From Bacteroidota bacterium (GTDB taxonomy: Bacteria > Bacteroidota > Bacteroidia > Chitinophagales > Chitinophagaceae): a stretch of DNA of 64,000 nt. Every line of letters starts with the position of its first letter. Position 1 is the first letter of the stretch. Shown here piece by piece: positions 25,170 to 33,433 of the stretch. The notes beneath the pieces are model-generated. The model had not been told where the DNA came from, searched no databases, and was given only the letters and a program-made list of their open reading frames with translations. Location: NCBI GenBank assembly GCA_023386235.1, contig JAEWKC010000009.1:62001-126000 (forward strand). The letters run 5' to 3'. Both the position numbers and the translations under genes were made by a program.

Positions 25170-26673
25170 TTGCCGTTGCTAAGATTTCTTCTAAATATTT
25201 TCTTTCGTTGGCAAGGCGCGGTATTTTGTGTTGCCCGCCCAGCTTGCCATTGTTTTTAAGCCATTTATTAAAAGTGCCTGCCGGCACGGTATGCAATATA
25301 GGTAAGCGCAAAGCTATGTCTTTATGCCTTTTTGCTTCGTAATCGCTGTTGTTACTCTTTAGTTCTCTGTCGAGCACTTCAATGAATTGCTGAAGATTTT
25401 CCGGTTCTTTTTCAAATTCTATTACCCATTCGTGGGCGCCGTTTTCATTATCGGTAAAGTATACGGGGGCGGCAGTATATTCGCTTACGCTGGCGTTCAG
25501 TTCCTTGCATGTGGCGTATATGGCATTATCGGCATTTTCTACTATCAGCTCTTCGCCAAACGCATTGATGTAATGCTTTAGCCTGCCCACTACTTTTATT
25601 CTGAAAGGGAAGAGGTTGGTAAATTCTATAGTATCGCCGGGGATGTAGCGCCATAGTCCACCATTGGTGGTAATGACAATGGCATATTTTTTTCCTGTTT
25701 CTACTTTATCAAGATTATAGGTAACCGGAAACTCTTTGCCATACTCTTCTATAGGCATAAATTCGTAATAGATACCATAATCCAGCATTAACAACATGCC
25801 ATCTGCGTTTTCCTTGTCCTGTGCGGCAAAAAAGCCTTCACTGGCGTTGTACATGTCTCTGTATTGTACTCCTTCGCCCATGATTCTTTTGAATTGTTCT
25901 CTGTATGGTGTAAAAGATACGCCGCCATGCATGTATAGCTGAAAGTTGGGCCACACTTCTTTTATTTGTTTTTTGTCGGTGATTTCAAGAATGCGTTTTA
26001 GCAATACTAAGGTCCAGGTAGGTACGCCTGAAATGGAAGTGACATTTTCGTTAATGGTAGTCTGTGCTATTGTTTCTATTTTGCTTTCCCACTCGTCCAT
26101 CAGGGCTATGGACAACTGGGGTGTTTTTATCCATTGTCCGTAAAACGGGGTGTTTTGCAGTAATACCGCGCTTAAATCGCCAAAGTAAATATCATCGTTG
26201 AGCTGGCTTACCTGATGGCTGCCACCAATTACCAATCCTTTGCCGTTGATTAAATCGGCCTCCGGCACATCGTTGTAATACATGGTAATTACATCTTTAG
26301 CGGCCGCAAAGTGGCATTCTGCAAGGCTTTCCTGGGATATGGGTATAAACTTGCTTTTGTCGCTGGTAGTGCCGCTGCTTTTAGCGAACCAGTTGATGGG
26401 TGTATTCCAGAGTACATTTGTTTCGCCATTCATAATGCGCTCTACGTATGGCTTTAGTTGGTCGTATTCCTGTACCGGTACTCTTTGCTTGTAATCGTCT
26501 GCGGTAAAAATATGGTTGAAGTCGTGTTCCATTCCAAATTGAGTATATTGCCCGTTGGCTATAAGATCTTGCAATACATTGCGCTGCGTTTCAAGCGGGT
26601 GTGTCATCCATACTTCTATACTTTTGTAGCGCATGCGAACGATCTTAGAAATGGTAGGGGCTATTATCTTCAT
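25159..26673 (-). CDS. GH3 auxin-responsive-promoter family protein (acyl-acid-amido synthetase fold)
   Basis: A 504-aa member of the bacterial GH3 family, which shares the firefly-luciferase-type adenylating fold with plant enzymes that join amino acids to jasmonate or auxin. Motifs seen are the nucleotide-binding SSGTTSDKSKFIPIS (about residue 95), YNASEGFFA (about 272), YGIYYEFMP, and the hinge GDTIEFTN followed by GRLKHYINAFGEELI. All ATP-binding elements appear intact, so it is probably active. The substrate in bacteria is not known. The linkage with an adenine deaminase gene gives no obvious pathway. Unrelated to glycoside hydrolase family 3. Confidence 0.88.
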   Translation of the reverse strand: MKIIAPTISKIVRMRYKSIEVWMTHPLETQRNVLQDLIANGQYTQFGMEHDFNHIFTADDYKQRVPVQEYDQLKPYVERIMNGETNVLWNTPINWFAKSSGTTSDKSKFIPISQESLAECHFAAAKDVITMYYNDVPEADLINGKGLVIGGSHQVSQLNDDIYFGDLSAVLLQNTPFYGQWIKTPQLSIALMDEWESKIETIAQTTINENVTSISGVPTWTLVLLKRILEITDKKQIKEVWPNFQLYMHGGVSFTPYREQFKRIMGEGVQYRDMYNASEGFFAAQDKENADGMLLMLDYGIYYEFMPIEEYGKEFPVTYNLDKVETGKKYAIVITTNGGLWRYIPGDTIEFTNLFPFRIKVVGRLKHYINAFGEELIVENADNAIYATCKELNASVSEYTAAPVYFTDNENGAHEWVIEFEKEPENLQQFIEVLDRELKSNNSDYEAKRHKDIALRLPILHTVPAGTFNKWLKNNGKLGGQHKIPRLANERKYLEEILATANDA

Positions 26674-26875
26674 GTATATTATACAGTTTTATAGTGTAGA
26701 AAATGTAGGGCAAGTTAATTAATTATTGAAAAATAATCGTTTGACTCGGGTAATTATTTTACAAGGTCGTATTTATTTCAAACAGTTGATTTTTAGTTTT
26801 TTCTAAAATATATTTTTATATGTCGATAATTTTATTATTATTGCACACAATTCGGAATTATAATATTTAACAATT

Positions 26876-27259
26876 ATGGCTAAAAGGCAAATCTATACAT
26901 TAGAGTACCCGGTAAGGTCTTCTCCTAGTATTTTATATAATTTTCTATCTACAGCATCGGGGTTGCAGGAGTGGTTTGCAGATACGGTAGACGAACGTGA
27001 CGGAATAATGAGCTTTTCATGGAGTGGCGGCACACCTGATAAGGCAAAAATAGTATCCCGGGAGGAGAACGTATGTGCACGATACAGCTGGCTGCATGAA
27101 GACGCCAAGGAGTATTTTGAATTTAAAATAATTACTGCTGAAATATCTAACCAGACCATTTTGGTGATTACCGCTTTTGCCAATAAAGACGAAGTCAAAG
27201 ATGAAAGTATGGTATGGGAGCATCAGGTAAAGGATCTTTTTCATCGTATAGGAGCCTGA
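26876..27259 (+). CDS. START-like domain protein
   Basis: A 127-aa single-domain protein of the SRPBCC/START-like fold typical of Bacteroidota. It begins KRQIYTLEYPVRSSPSILYNFLSTASGLQEWFAD, which is the conserved entry strand and helix of the fold, and has the WLHEDAKEYFEF strand pair and the C-terminal helix MVWEHQVKDLFHRIG. The fold forms a cavity for a hydrophobic ligand, but none is known for this group. It is monocistronic: an upstream TATTATTG box (26836-26843) and a terminator at 27287-27313 frame it. Confidence 0.85.
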   Translation: MAKRQIYTLEYPVRSSPSILYNFLSTASGLQEWFADTVDERDGIMSFSWSGGTPDKAKIVSREENVCARYSWLHEDAKEYFEFKIITAEISNQTILVITAFANKDEVKDESMVWEHQVKDLFHRIGA

Positions 27260-27286
27260 TTTTTTTTATTTATAGCAAAATCTACG

Positions 27287-27313
27287 AATCCTGCCGCGCA
27301 CGCAGGATTTTTT
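27287..27313 (+). terminator. Intrinsic terminator after the START-like gene
   Basis: A perfect 8-bp stem AATCCTGC/GCAGGATT with a 7-nt loop, followed by a short T-run, 27 bases after the stop codon. Confidence 0.8.
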
Positions 27314-27349
27314 ATATAAACTCTAATACCATTATTCAAACTAAAAGAA

Positions 27350-27357
27350 TATTTTTG
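27350..27357 (+). promoter_or_regulatory. -7 promoter element for the LptF/LptG gene
   Basis: TATTTTTG, an exact TAnnTTTG match, lies 32 nt before the GTG start and after the terminator of the preceding gene. Confidence 0.55.
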
Positions 27358-27389
27358 CTTTTCTTAATAAGATTTAAGACCAATAGTTC

Positions 27390-28841
27390 GTGATAAAAAA
27401 GATAGATACTTTAATACTCAAGGCTTTTATAGGTCCGTTTCTTGCCACCTTATTCATTTCCATTTTTGTATTGGTAATGCAATTTTTCTGGTTGTATATA
27501 GATGATTTGGTTGGCAAGGGGTTAGATCTATTTACTATTCTAAAGCTGGTAGGCTACGTATCCGTGTCCATACTGCCTATGGCACTGCCATTGTCATTGT
27601 TGCTTTCTTCCATCATGACTTTGGGCAATCTGGGCGAAACATTTGAACTGGTGGCTTTAAAATCGGCCGGTATTTCGCTGCTGCGTTTTATGCGCCCATT
27701 GCTTTTTGTAGCAATTCTGCTGAGCGTTGTGGCTTTTTTTCTTTCTAATAATTTTATTCCTGTTGCCAATTTAAAGCTCGACAGACTAAAGTACGATATC
27801 ATCATGGCCAAACCCGCCTTTGATATCAAGTCGGGAACCTTCTACGATAAAATTGACGGATTCGTGATAAGAGTGGGTAGCAAAGAAGCTGACAATAAAA
27901 ATATTCATGACGTATTGATATTTGAAAAAAACTACGGACTGCAAGACAATCTGCTTGTAGCTAAAAGCGGCAAAATGGACATCACGCCCGATAATCAGTA
28001 CCTTGAGTTTGTATTAAAAGAAGGCTGGCGGTACGAAGAAACTGGTAATACAGGCGAAAATAACAAAACACAGCTTGTTAGAACGGGCTTTAAAACCTAC
28101 AAGAAGATGTTCAACATGTCCAGCTTTCAAATGAACCAGACTGATGAAGAAGGATTTAAATATTCTCCTAAAATGCTTACTATTCGTCAGCTTGCGCCTA
28201 CTATAGATTCGCTTAAAAGAGGAGACAGTGTTTTTACTGCTTTCGCGAAAGGAGAAATGGGCAACTACTTCGGCTTTATAAAATACCAGGATAGCACCTG
28301 GAAAGATTATACAGGCAAAACAAATGCAAAGAGCTATTTAAGCAGTTACCCCGACTCATTAAAAAATGTTTATTTTGCAAACAGCATTTCACAAATAAGT
28401 ACACTCCGCAGCAATACCGAATTTCAAATGCAGGATTACCTGGATAAGCAAAGCTCATTGCGTATGCACAGGATAGAATGGCACAGAAAATTTACTTTAT
28501 CTGTGGCCTGTATCATTTTGTTTATGATTGGCGCACCATTGGGTTCTATCATTAGAAAGGGTGGTTTAGGTTTACCGCTGGTGTTTGCTATTATCTTTTT
28601 TGTGTTGTTTTATATACTCAATACTTTTGGAGAGAAGTTTGCACGCCAGGGCGTATTAACAGCTACCGAAGGTATGTGGTTGTCTTCCATTATACTTTTA
28701 CCTATCGGTGTGTTTCTTACCTACAAAGCCATGCACGATTCTACATTATTCAACAAAGAATCTTACTATCGTATATTCAAATCAATTCGCAAATTTTTAC
28801 ATAAGCTGGGTATAATTAAAAAAGCAGAGAAGGCTGCTTAA
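27390..28841 (+). CDS. LptF/LptG family permease, GTG start
   Basis: A 483-aa permease subunit of the LptB2FG transporter that extracts lipopolysaccharide from the inner membrane. It has the family plan: three N-terminal membrane helices (about 10-125), a large periplasmic beta-jellyroll domain (about 130-360) and three C-terminal helices (about 370-460). The start at GTG 27390 gives the conserved IKKIDTLILKAFIGPFLATLF. Family positions IGAPLGSIIRKGGLGLPLVF near 390 are present. Whether it is LptF or LptG cannot be decided without the partner. The CDF gene follows after 7 nt, so the two are probably co-transcribed. Confidence 0.9.
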   Translation: MIKKIDTLILKAFIGPFLATLFISIFVLVMQFFWLYIDDLVGKGLDLFTILKLVGYVSVSILPMALPLSLLLSSIMTLGNLGETFELVALKSAGISLLRFMRPLLFVAILLSVVAFFLSNNFIPVANLKLDRLKYDIIMAKPAFDIKSGTFYDKIDGFVIRVGSKEADNKNIHDVLIFEKNYGLQDNLLVAKSGKMDITPDNQYLEFVLKEGWRYEETGNTGENNKTQLVRTGFKTYKKMFNMSSFQMNQTDEEGFKYSPKMLTIRQLAPTIDSLKRGDSVFTAFAKGEMGNYFGFIKYQDSTWKDYTGKTNAKSYLSSYPDSLKNVYFANSISQISTLRSNTEFQMQDYLDKQSSLRMHRIEWHRKFTLSVACIILFMIGAPLGSIIRKGGLGLPLVFAIIFFVLFYILNTFGEKFARQGVLTATEGMWLSSIILLPIGVFLTYKAMHDSTLFNKESYYRIFKSIRKFLHKLGIIKKAEKAA

Positions 28842-28848
28842 AAAAACT

Positions 28849-29844
28849 ATGTCAAATAGTAAAGCGCTGGAAAATCTTAGAGTACAAAAATGGATATTTG
28901 CCTTATCTGTTACTCTTTTTATTATTAAGATGATCGCCTGGCGACTGACAGATTCCATGGCTATATTGTCAGATGCGCTTGAAAGCACGGTAAATGTAAT
29001 AGCGGGTTTTATAGGATTGGTAAGCTTGTATGTAGTGGCAAAACCCCGCGACCGCAACCACCCTTATGGACACGGAAAAGCAGAGTTCCTCTCGGCCGCC
29101 GCGGAAGGCACTATGATAATACTGGCCGGATTATTTATTTTATACGAGACCGTTACCACCTTTTTAAGCCACACACCGGTAGATAAACTGGATTCAGGTT
29201 TAATCCTCGTGTTCATTACAGCAGTCATTAATTACCTCGCCGGTTATTTTTGTATAAAAATCGGGAAAAGGAATAATTCTCTTGCGCTGCAGGCAAGCGG
29301 CAGGCATTTGCAACTGGATACGTATTCAACCATCGGAATCATTATAGGGCTAATAATTATTTTGATCACAAAATATTATATACTTGATAAAATAATTGCA
29401 CTGATCATGGGTCTGCTCATCATTTACAACGGGATAAAAATCATTCGTACCGCCTTTTCCGGCATTATGGACGAAGCGGATGTGAAAATCCTGGAGCGGG
29501 TAGTGAAAGCGCTTAATGAAAACAGGAGAGACAACTGGATAGATATACATAACCTCCGTGTAGTAAAATACGGTGCTATGATGCACATTGACTGCCACTT
29601 TACACTGCCCTGGTATATGAATTTGGTAGACGCCCACAAAGAGCTGAACATTTTAACTGATATAGTGGAAAAAGAATTTGGCGATACCATTGAATTTTTT
29701 GTGCATACCGACGATTGCCGGGAAAAAAGCTGCGCAATCTGCCTGAAAAAAGACTGCAGCGTAAGATTGCACGCTTTTGAAAAAAAGATAGAATGGAATC
29801 TGATTAATATTGCCGACAATGAACGGCATTCTGCAAGCACGTAA
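28849..29844 (+). CDS. Cation diffusion facilitator (CDF) family metal transporter with Cys-rich tail
   Basis: A 331-aa divalent-metal/proton antiporter with six membrane helices (about 15-205) and a C-terminal ferredoxin-like domain (about 215-285). The helix 5 metal site is HLQLD, a normal HxxxD. Helix 2 reads SDALESTVN, so the second carboxylate of the usual DxxxD site is displaced. After the cytoplasmic domain there is an extra segment with four cysteines in the pattern C-x4-C-x2-C-x4-C (C290, C295, C298, C303), a likely additional metal site. The transported metal is uncertain: Fe, Mn, Zn and Cd are possible. Confidence 0.87.
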   Translation: MSNSKALENLRVQKWIFALSVTLFIIKMIAWRLTDSMAILSDALESTVNVIAGFIGLVSLYVVAKPRDRNHPYGHGKAEFLSAAAEGTMIILAGLFILYETVTTFLSHTPVDKLDSGLILVFITAVINYLAGYFCIKIGKRNNSLALQASGRHLQLDTYSTIGIIIGLIIILITKYYILDKIIALIMGLLIIYNGIKIIRTAFSGIMDEADVKILERVVKALNENRRDNWIDIHNLRVVKYGAMMHIDCHFTLPWYMNLVDAHKELNILTDIVEKEFGDTIEFFVHTDDCREKSCAICLKKDCSVRLHAFEKKIEWNLINIADNERHSAST

Positions 29845-29852
29845 AAATTCTT

Positions 29853-29860
29853 TATTTTTG
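29853..29860 (+). promoter_or_regulatory. -7 promoter element for tsaD
   Basis: TATTTTTG, an exact consensus match, ends only 8 nt before the tsaD ATG. The transcription start would fall on or next to the start codon, so the mRNA is predicted to be leaderless. It overlaps the end of the intergenic space after the CDF gene. Confidence 0.55.
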
Positions 29861-29868
29861 CAGCCTGC

Positions 29869-30882
29869 ATGAGCAAAAAAGATATACATATATTAGCAAT
29901 AGAATCCTCCTGCGATGAAACCAGCGCGTCGGTTTGTGTAAATGGTAAAATAGTATCCAATATAATCGCTTCACAAAAAATCCATGAAAAGTACGGAGGC
30001 GTTGTACCCGAGCTGGCCAGCCGTGTGCACATGCAAAATATTGTACCGGTAGTAGACGTGGCCTTAAAAGAGGCCGATGCTGTTCTGCAAGATATAGACG
30101 CCATAGCTTTTACTAAAGCGCCGGGGCTGATAGGCAGTTTGCTTGTAGGCACACAGTTTGCTAAATCGCTTTCCCTGGCATTAAACAAGCCATTGATAAG
30201 CGTGCACCACATGCAGGCACATGTTCTTGCAAATCTCATAGGCGATGAAACACCCACATTCCCTTTCCTTTGCCTTACGGTAAGTGGTGGTCATACACAA
30301 ATAGTAGTGGCGCATTCTCCGCTCAACTTAGAGGTAATAGGTGAAACGATTGATGATGCAGCTGGCGAAGCCTTTGACAAAACAGCCAAACTATTGGGAT
30401 TGCCTTATCCCGGCGGACCGTTGATAGATAAATATGCCAAAGAAGGAAATGCACATGCGTTTAAGTTCGCAGAACCACAAATACCTGAATTGAACTTTAG
30501 TTTTAGTGGTGTAAAGACTTCGGTACTCTATTTTTTACAGAAAAAAACAAAAGAAAATCCCGATTTTATACAAAACCATCTTGCGGATCTGTGTGCATCC
30601 ATTCAATACACCATAGTAAATATTCTCTTGAAAAAATTTAAAAAAGCCGTACAGAAAACAGGTATCACATCTGTTTGCATTGCCGGCGGTGTAAGCGCTA
30701 ATTCTGCTTTGAGAGAAGGGTTGATAAGCATGGCAAATGCCAACGGTTGGAAAAGCTATGTGCCTCAGTTTCAATATTGTCTGGACAACGCAGGCATGAT
30801 TGCCATTACAGCTTATTACAAATATTTAGACGGTCAGTTTGAATCGCTTGACGTATCTCCCAGTGCCCGTGCAGAATGGTAA
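29869..30882 (+). CDS. tsaD: tRNA threonylcarbamoyladenosine synthase subunit TsaD
   Basis: A 337-aa ASKHA-fold enzyme that transfers threonylcarbamoyl to A37 of ANN-decoding tRNAs, working with TsaB, TsaC and TsaE. Iron-binding HxxxH is H114-M-Q-A-H118; ATP-binding motifs are IESSCDETSASV (11-22), LTVSGGHTQIV, GEAFDKTAKLLGL, SFSGVKTS and CIAGGVSANSALR, and the C-terminal metal ligand lies in LDNAGMIA. The length is normal. Its -7 box is very close to the ATG. None of the partner genes are in the window. Confidence 0.97.
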   Translation: MSKKDIHILAIESSCDETSASVCVNGKIVSNIIASQKIHEKYGGVVPELASRVHMQNIVPVVDVALKEADAVLQDIDAIAFTKAPGLIGSLLVGTQFAKSLSLALNKPLISVHHMQAHVLANLIGDETPTFPFLCLTVSGGHTQIVVAHSPLNLEVIGETIDDAAGEAFDKTAKLLGLPYPGGPLIDKYAKEGNAHAFKFAEPQIPELNFSFSGVKTSVLYFLQKKTKENPDFIQNHLADLCASIQYTIVNILLKKFKKAVQKTGITSVCIAGGVSANSALREGLISMANANGWKSYVPQFQYCLDNAGMIAITAYYKYLDGQFESLDVSPSARAEW

Positions 30883-31018
30883 ATAACAGGCGTAAAATAC
30901 TTTCTGAAATTTTTTATTTTTTTTCGGCAACATTTTTGATTTATTTCAGTCAAATAGAAAAATTTACAGAAGGATACTCATTATCCCTTTCTGCAACTAA
31001 CATTTAAATTATATCAAA

Positions 31019-31501
31019 ATGAAAAAGAATTTATTATTTGTATGTGCAGCATTTGCGGCTGTATTGTTTTTTGTTTCATGTAAAACTACAAGTTCTCATT
31101 ACGTAAACAGGATCAATCTTGACGGAAATTATGTTTTACAGAATGTACAGCTGATGGGGCTTCCGTCAGATGCCAAATATAAAGTAACCTTGTTGAATGA
31201 TGTAAGTTCTGATTGTTTCATCGGCTCCGACTGGGTATTGCCACACAACGGGAATGGATCTTATACTATTTCCGGAGCAGACTGCTACACAGGGAAAAGA
31301 AATATCAACTGGTCGGTAAGAACTTCAGGCGCCAAGAGTGTTATGCAAATGAAAGTTTTAGATGGTAGAAAGGCTAAAGAAATTACCGACGGTTATATTA
31401 TGGATATAACCAATGTTTCTCAAAGCGGGTTTACTTTAGAAGCTCCCGTTTCTGTAGAGGGCAATGCCGGCACTATTGTTTATACATTTGCGAGAAGATA
31501 A
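31019..31501 (+). CDS. Lipocalin-like lipoprotein
   Basis: A 160-aa lipoprotein: signal helix 5-19 and lipobox FVSC (Cys21). The rest is predicted beta-rich, with LDGNYVLQNVQLMG near the start, a W of GSDWVLPHNGNGSYTI, and the two Cys of SSDCFIG and GADCYTG that could pair. This matches the lipocalin-like lipoproteins common in Bacteroidota. The ligand is unknown. It is flanked by its own 136-nt upstream region and a strong terminator, so it is monocistronic. Confidence 0.75.
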   Translation: MKKNLLFVCAAFAAVLFFVSCKTTSSHYVNRINLDGNYVLQNVQLMGLPSDAKYKVTLLNDVSSDCFIGSDWVLPHNGNGSYTISGADCYTGKRNINWSVRTSGAKSVMQMKVLDGRKAKEITDGYIMDITNVSQSGFTLEAPVSVEGNAGTIVYTFARR

Positions 31502-31535
31502 ATTGTAAATACCATTATCAAATTAAGCTGTTTAT

Positions 31536-31565
31536 AAAAAAATCCTCGAAAACGGGGATTTTTTT
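31536..31565 (+). terminator. Intrinsic terminator after the lipocalin-like gene
   Basis: A 13-bp stem with loop AAAA, built of AATCCTCG and CGGGGATT with flanking A- and T-runs (one T-G wobble). The A/T arms on both sides could let it act on both strands; the gene on the minus strand ends at 31776. Confidence 0.85.
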
Positions 31566-31775
31566 ATTGCAGGAAAGCCAATATTCTAAAAGATTAACCT
31601 AACAAGATTTTTGTCATACAGTCTGTTTGAGTACAGTATTCTTATTCTTTAAAATTGTTTTTTCTTCTTTTAGAGGATTCTCGTATCAAAAAAAAATTGA
31701 CGATAGGATTTTATTGTGAGAACACTATATCCAACACAAACATCTCTCACCCGGTATCAAACACATCCTTACACA

Positions 31776-33095
31776 TTACTTCATCATAATATACACATCT
31801 TCTCCGCTAATCATAGTAGTTCCATAAGATATTTTAGCTGCTTCTTTATTATCCGGGATGCCAACGATTACGCTTCTTCCGGCAGGAATATTATCTACCT
31901 GGATAGTTTCGCTTTTAATCACATTGCTTTTCTCGTCAAGATAGCGAACTCTTACTACTGCTACGTCCAGCTTAGTGTTGCTGGTATTATTTACTTTAAT
32001 TTTAGCGTTTACAAAACCCTGCTTTGCAGGATTGATGAGTTGTAGCCGCACATAGTCTCGTACACTGCCGCCTTTTTTAGTGGCTGTACTGGAGGCTGGT
32101 GTTGCAGGCTTAGTGTTTTCCGTATTTTTGGCGGTTGTAGTGGCAGTTGGTGTAGCCTTCTTAGCTTCTTCAGCTTTTTTATCGGCTTCAGCTTTTGCTT
32201 TCGCCTTTTCAGCTGCCAGCGCTTTTTCCTGTTCAGCGGTTTTTTTAGCCAGCGCTATGGAATCTGTCCGTTTTTTTCTGGCCTCTGCCAATGCTATGGA
32301 ATCTGCGTTTTTCCTTACAGGAGGGGCGGGGGTGGTGGTAGTGCTGTCGGCGACAGGCATTTGCACAGGTACAGTTGTAATAGGAGAAGGTGTTGTATTG
32401 ACATTTTCTGAAGGTAAAGAGCTTAAATCCGTAGAGCCTTCCTGGTCTTCGAGCATGGCATTTAGCGTTTCTCTTGTTTCTTTACTGCCATTGCCCGTCT
32501 GGTTGTTCCAATAATTCCAACCCAGAAAAATTCCTCCGAGAATGGCAATAGGTATTACAAACTCTTTTACAATATTGCCCGCGTTTTTTTTCTTTTTTTC
32601 TTTAATCTGCGGTTTGGGCTCTGAAGCGAATACGCTGGTGGTAGCAGCTTTGGAAGCATTGTTTTGTATATCGCTTTTTGAATGATATTCAAAAGGAGTT
32701 CTTTCTTTCACTTCTTCTTCCTCTTTTCTTTTGGGGAGCGCGGAAGGAGTGCGTTTAAAAGGAGGCGGAGCGTCAGCGCCACTATTATCGGCTGTGGGAG
32801 GAGTATCCTTTATTTCGGGGGATGTAGTATTTTTTTTATCTGTTTTATTTTCTGTAGATACTTCCACCATCTTGCCATCGGCGGTAATCTTGTATTTGGG
32901 TTTAGGTTTATTTTCCGGGTTCAATGAAGATTCATTAACCTTATTTTTAAGCTCGGTATATTTATTGGCCAATATCCATTTACTTCCTTCAACGTCAGGA
33001 CGCAAAAAGTCTGACGATAGAAGTTCCATATTCATCAATTCGCTTTTAGTGTAAGGACCCGATTCTACATTATCTCTTAAAAGTTTGTACAGCAC
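31776..33095 (-). CDS. GYF-2-domain membrane protein with charged coiled-coil stalk
   Basis: A 439-aa protein. Residues 1-50 form a GYF_2/DUF4339-type module (MLYKLLRDNVESGPYTKSEL, then SKWILA). A Pro/Thr-rich low-complexity stretch (about 60-165) leads to one membrane helix at about 180-200 (IVKEFVIPIAILGGIFLGWNY). A Pro-rich stretch follows, then an Ala/Lys/Glu coiled coil (about 265-330) with a repeated DSIALA unit. The C-terminal beta domain (about 345-439) begins VRDYVRLQLINPAKQGF. The protein thus has a cytosolic peptide-binding-like domain and an envelope domain. The function is unknown. Confidence 0.72.
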   Translation of the reverse strand: MLYKLLRDNVESGPYTKSELMNMELLSSDFLRPDVEGSKWILANKYTELKNKVNESSLNPENKPKPKYKITADGKMVEVSTENKTDKKNTTSPEIKDTPPTADNSGADAPPPFKRTPSALPKRKEEEEVKERTPFEYHSKSDIQNNASKAATTSVFASEPKPQIKEKKKKNAGNIVKEFVIPIAILGGIFLGWNYWNNQTGNGSKETRETLNAMLEDQEGSTDLSSLPSENVNTTPSPITTVPVQMPVADSTTTTPAPPVRKNADSIALAEARKKRTDSIALAKKTAEQEKALAAEKAKAKAEADKKAEEAKKATPTATTTAKNTENTKPATPASSTATKKGGSVRDYVRLQLINPAKQGFVNAKIKVNNTSNTKLDVAVVRVRYLDEKSNVIKSETIQVDNIPAGRSVIVGIPDNKEAAKISYGTTMISGEDVYIMMK

Positions 33096-33375
33096 GCTTT
33101 AGAATTAAATTTTCAGATATCTAAAATAGTTTTTAATTCGATACACAACAAATATGCCGAAGTAAATTAACAGAAAAATGAGGAAAACATAAACTTTACT
33201 TAAAAATATCCAGCGTGTGGAGTTGGTTGATAGAAGCGTATCGGCCTATGAAACAATTTTGAACAATTAAAGGGCTGGCGGAATTCGTAAATTGTATCAT
33301 TACATCACTTAATTTGTAGTATTTCCTTCAATATTTTTATATGATTTAATTACGCAAAATGTAGGATTTTTTCGT

Positions 33376-33383
33376 TATTTTTG
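33376..33383 (+). promoter_or_regulatory. -7 promoter element for gyrA
   Basis: TATTTTTG, an exact TAnnTTTG match, 50 nt before the ATG, giving a leader of about 43 nt. Confidence 0.6.
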
Positions 33384-33391
33384 AGGTTTAT

Positions 33392-33412
33392 AAATAGCGA
33401 AGAAAGCTATTT
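33392..33412 (+). promoter_or_regulatory. Hairpin in the gyrA leader
   Basis: A perfect 7-bp stem AAATAGC/GCTATTT with loop GAAGAAA lies right at the predicted mRNA 5' end. It could protect the transcript or act in supercoiling-sensitive regulation; neither is shown by the sequence. Confidence 0.4.
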
Positions 33413-33433
33413 GATTTAACGTTTAAAAATAGT

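Larger units (their letters stand above)
33096..33433. other. Divergent intergenic region between the GYF-domain gene and gyrA
   Basis: These 338 bases hold the upstream regions of both genes. On the minus strand CATATTTG (around 33150) is a possible weak -7 for the GYF-domain gene. On the plus strand an exact -7 box and a hairpin precede gyrA. Around 33250-33268 the heptamer AACAATT appears twice. No small open frame with family features was found. Confidence 0.5.
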
